A DNA stretch of 5,970 bases from Peptococcaceae bacterium UBA5356 (lineage in GTDB: Bacteria > Bacillota > Peptococcia > DRI-13 > DTU073): positions 1 to 5,970 of the forward strand of contig DHPU01000058.1 in assembly GCA_002407935.1 (NCBI GenBank), read 5' to 3'. Position 1 is the first letter of the stretch, and each line of letters opens with the position of its first letter. This document shows, piece after piece, positions 5,950 to 5,970 of this stretch. The notes beneath the pieces were generated by a model that had not been told where the DNA came from, did not search any database, and saw nothing but the letters and a program-made list of their open reading frames with translations. The position numbers were made by a program, and so were the translations under genes.

Positions 5950-5970
5950 ATGAGCACAGGACACGTGGTA
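5950..5970 (+). CDS. Possible start of a further gene, cut by the window edge
   Basis: An ATG at 5950-5952 opens a frame of seven codons (MSTGHVV) to the window edge, 14 bases after the MEMO-AMMECR1 stop and with no terminator between. The ribosome site is weak (CCGGAA at 5938-5943). The position suits a co-transcribed gene, and a radical SAM protein is the usual companion, but no cysteine motif is in view, so the identity is guesswork. Confidence 0.25.

Overview
The window looks like accessory chromosomal DNA of an anaerobic, low- to mid-GC Firmicute (Clostridia or Negativicutes). That is an inference from the kinds of genes, the strong AGGAGG-type ribosome sites, the A/T-rich spacers and the two insertion-sequence families (ISLre2/UPF0236 and IS30). 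No rRNA, tRNA or CRISPR array is visible.

Left third (1 to about 2085) is a pile-up of decayed insertion sequences. An ISLre2-type transposase on the minus strand stops at 16-18, before the last third expected for the family. Its 5' end abuts an IS30-type transposase on the plus strand. The IS30 gene keeps its catalytic D, D and E but has no usable start codon, and its frame breaks just before its normal end. A 47-base hairpin with perfect 12-base arms (1994-2040) lies behind it. The IS30 right end appears to have cut into a minus-strand gene, of which only about 30 N-terminal codons remain (2087-2179).

Middle (2087-3086) holds a Phd/YefM antitoxin (2506-2784) and a RelE/ParE toxin (2199-2516), both on the minus strand and overlapping by 11 bases. 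The interrupted gene begins 13 to 19 bases after the toxin stop, so the three look like one operon. A good sigma-A-type promoter precedes the antitoxin. The 10-base string TTGATATCAT occurs at its -35 and again at the antitoxin start, which suggests autoregulation. Further right, 2987-3064 is a short element with perfect 20-base inverted repeats, probably a MITE or the fused ends of an IS21-like element.

Right half (3087-5970) is housekeeping-like. A cation diffusion facilitator with an N-D/D-D metal site of the manganese type (3087-4253, minus) is divergent from a two-domain protein (4400-5935, plus). The latter fuses a MEMO/LigB-like domain to an AMMECR1 domain, the pair known from AmmeMemoRadiSam loci. 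A possible start of the next gene lies at the window edge (5950), where a radical SAM partner would be expected but cannot be seen.

The items most worth a second look are the interrupted gene behind the toxin-antitoxin pair, the repeated operator-like site, the inverted-repeat element at 2987-3064, and the MEMO-AMMECR1 fusion that keeps a dioxygenase-like His-His-Glu set.
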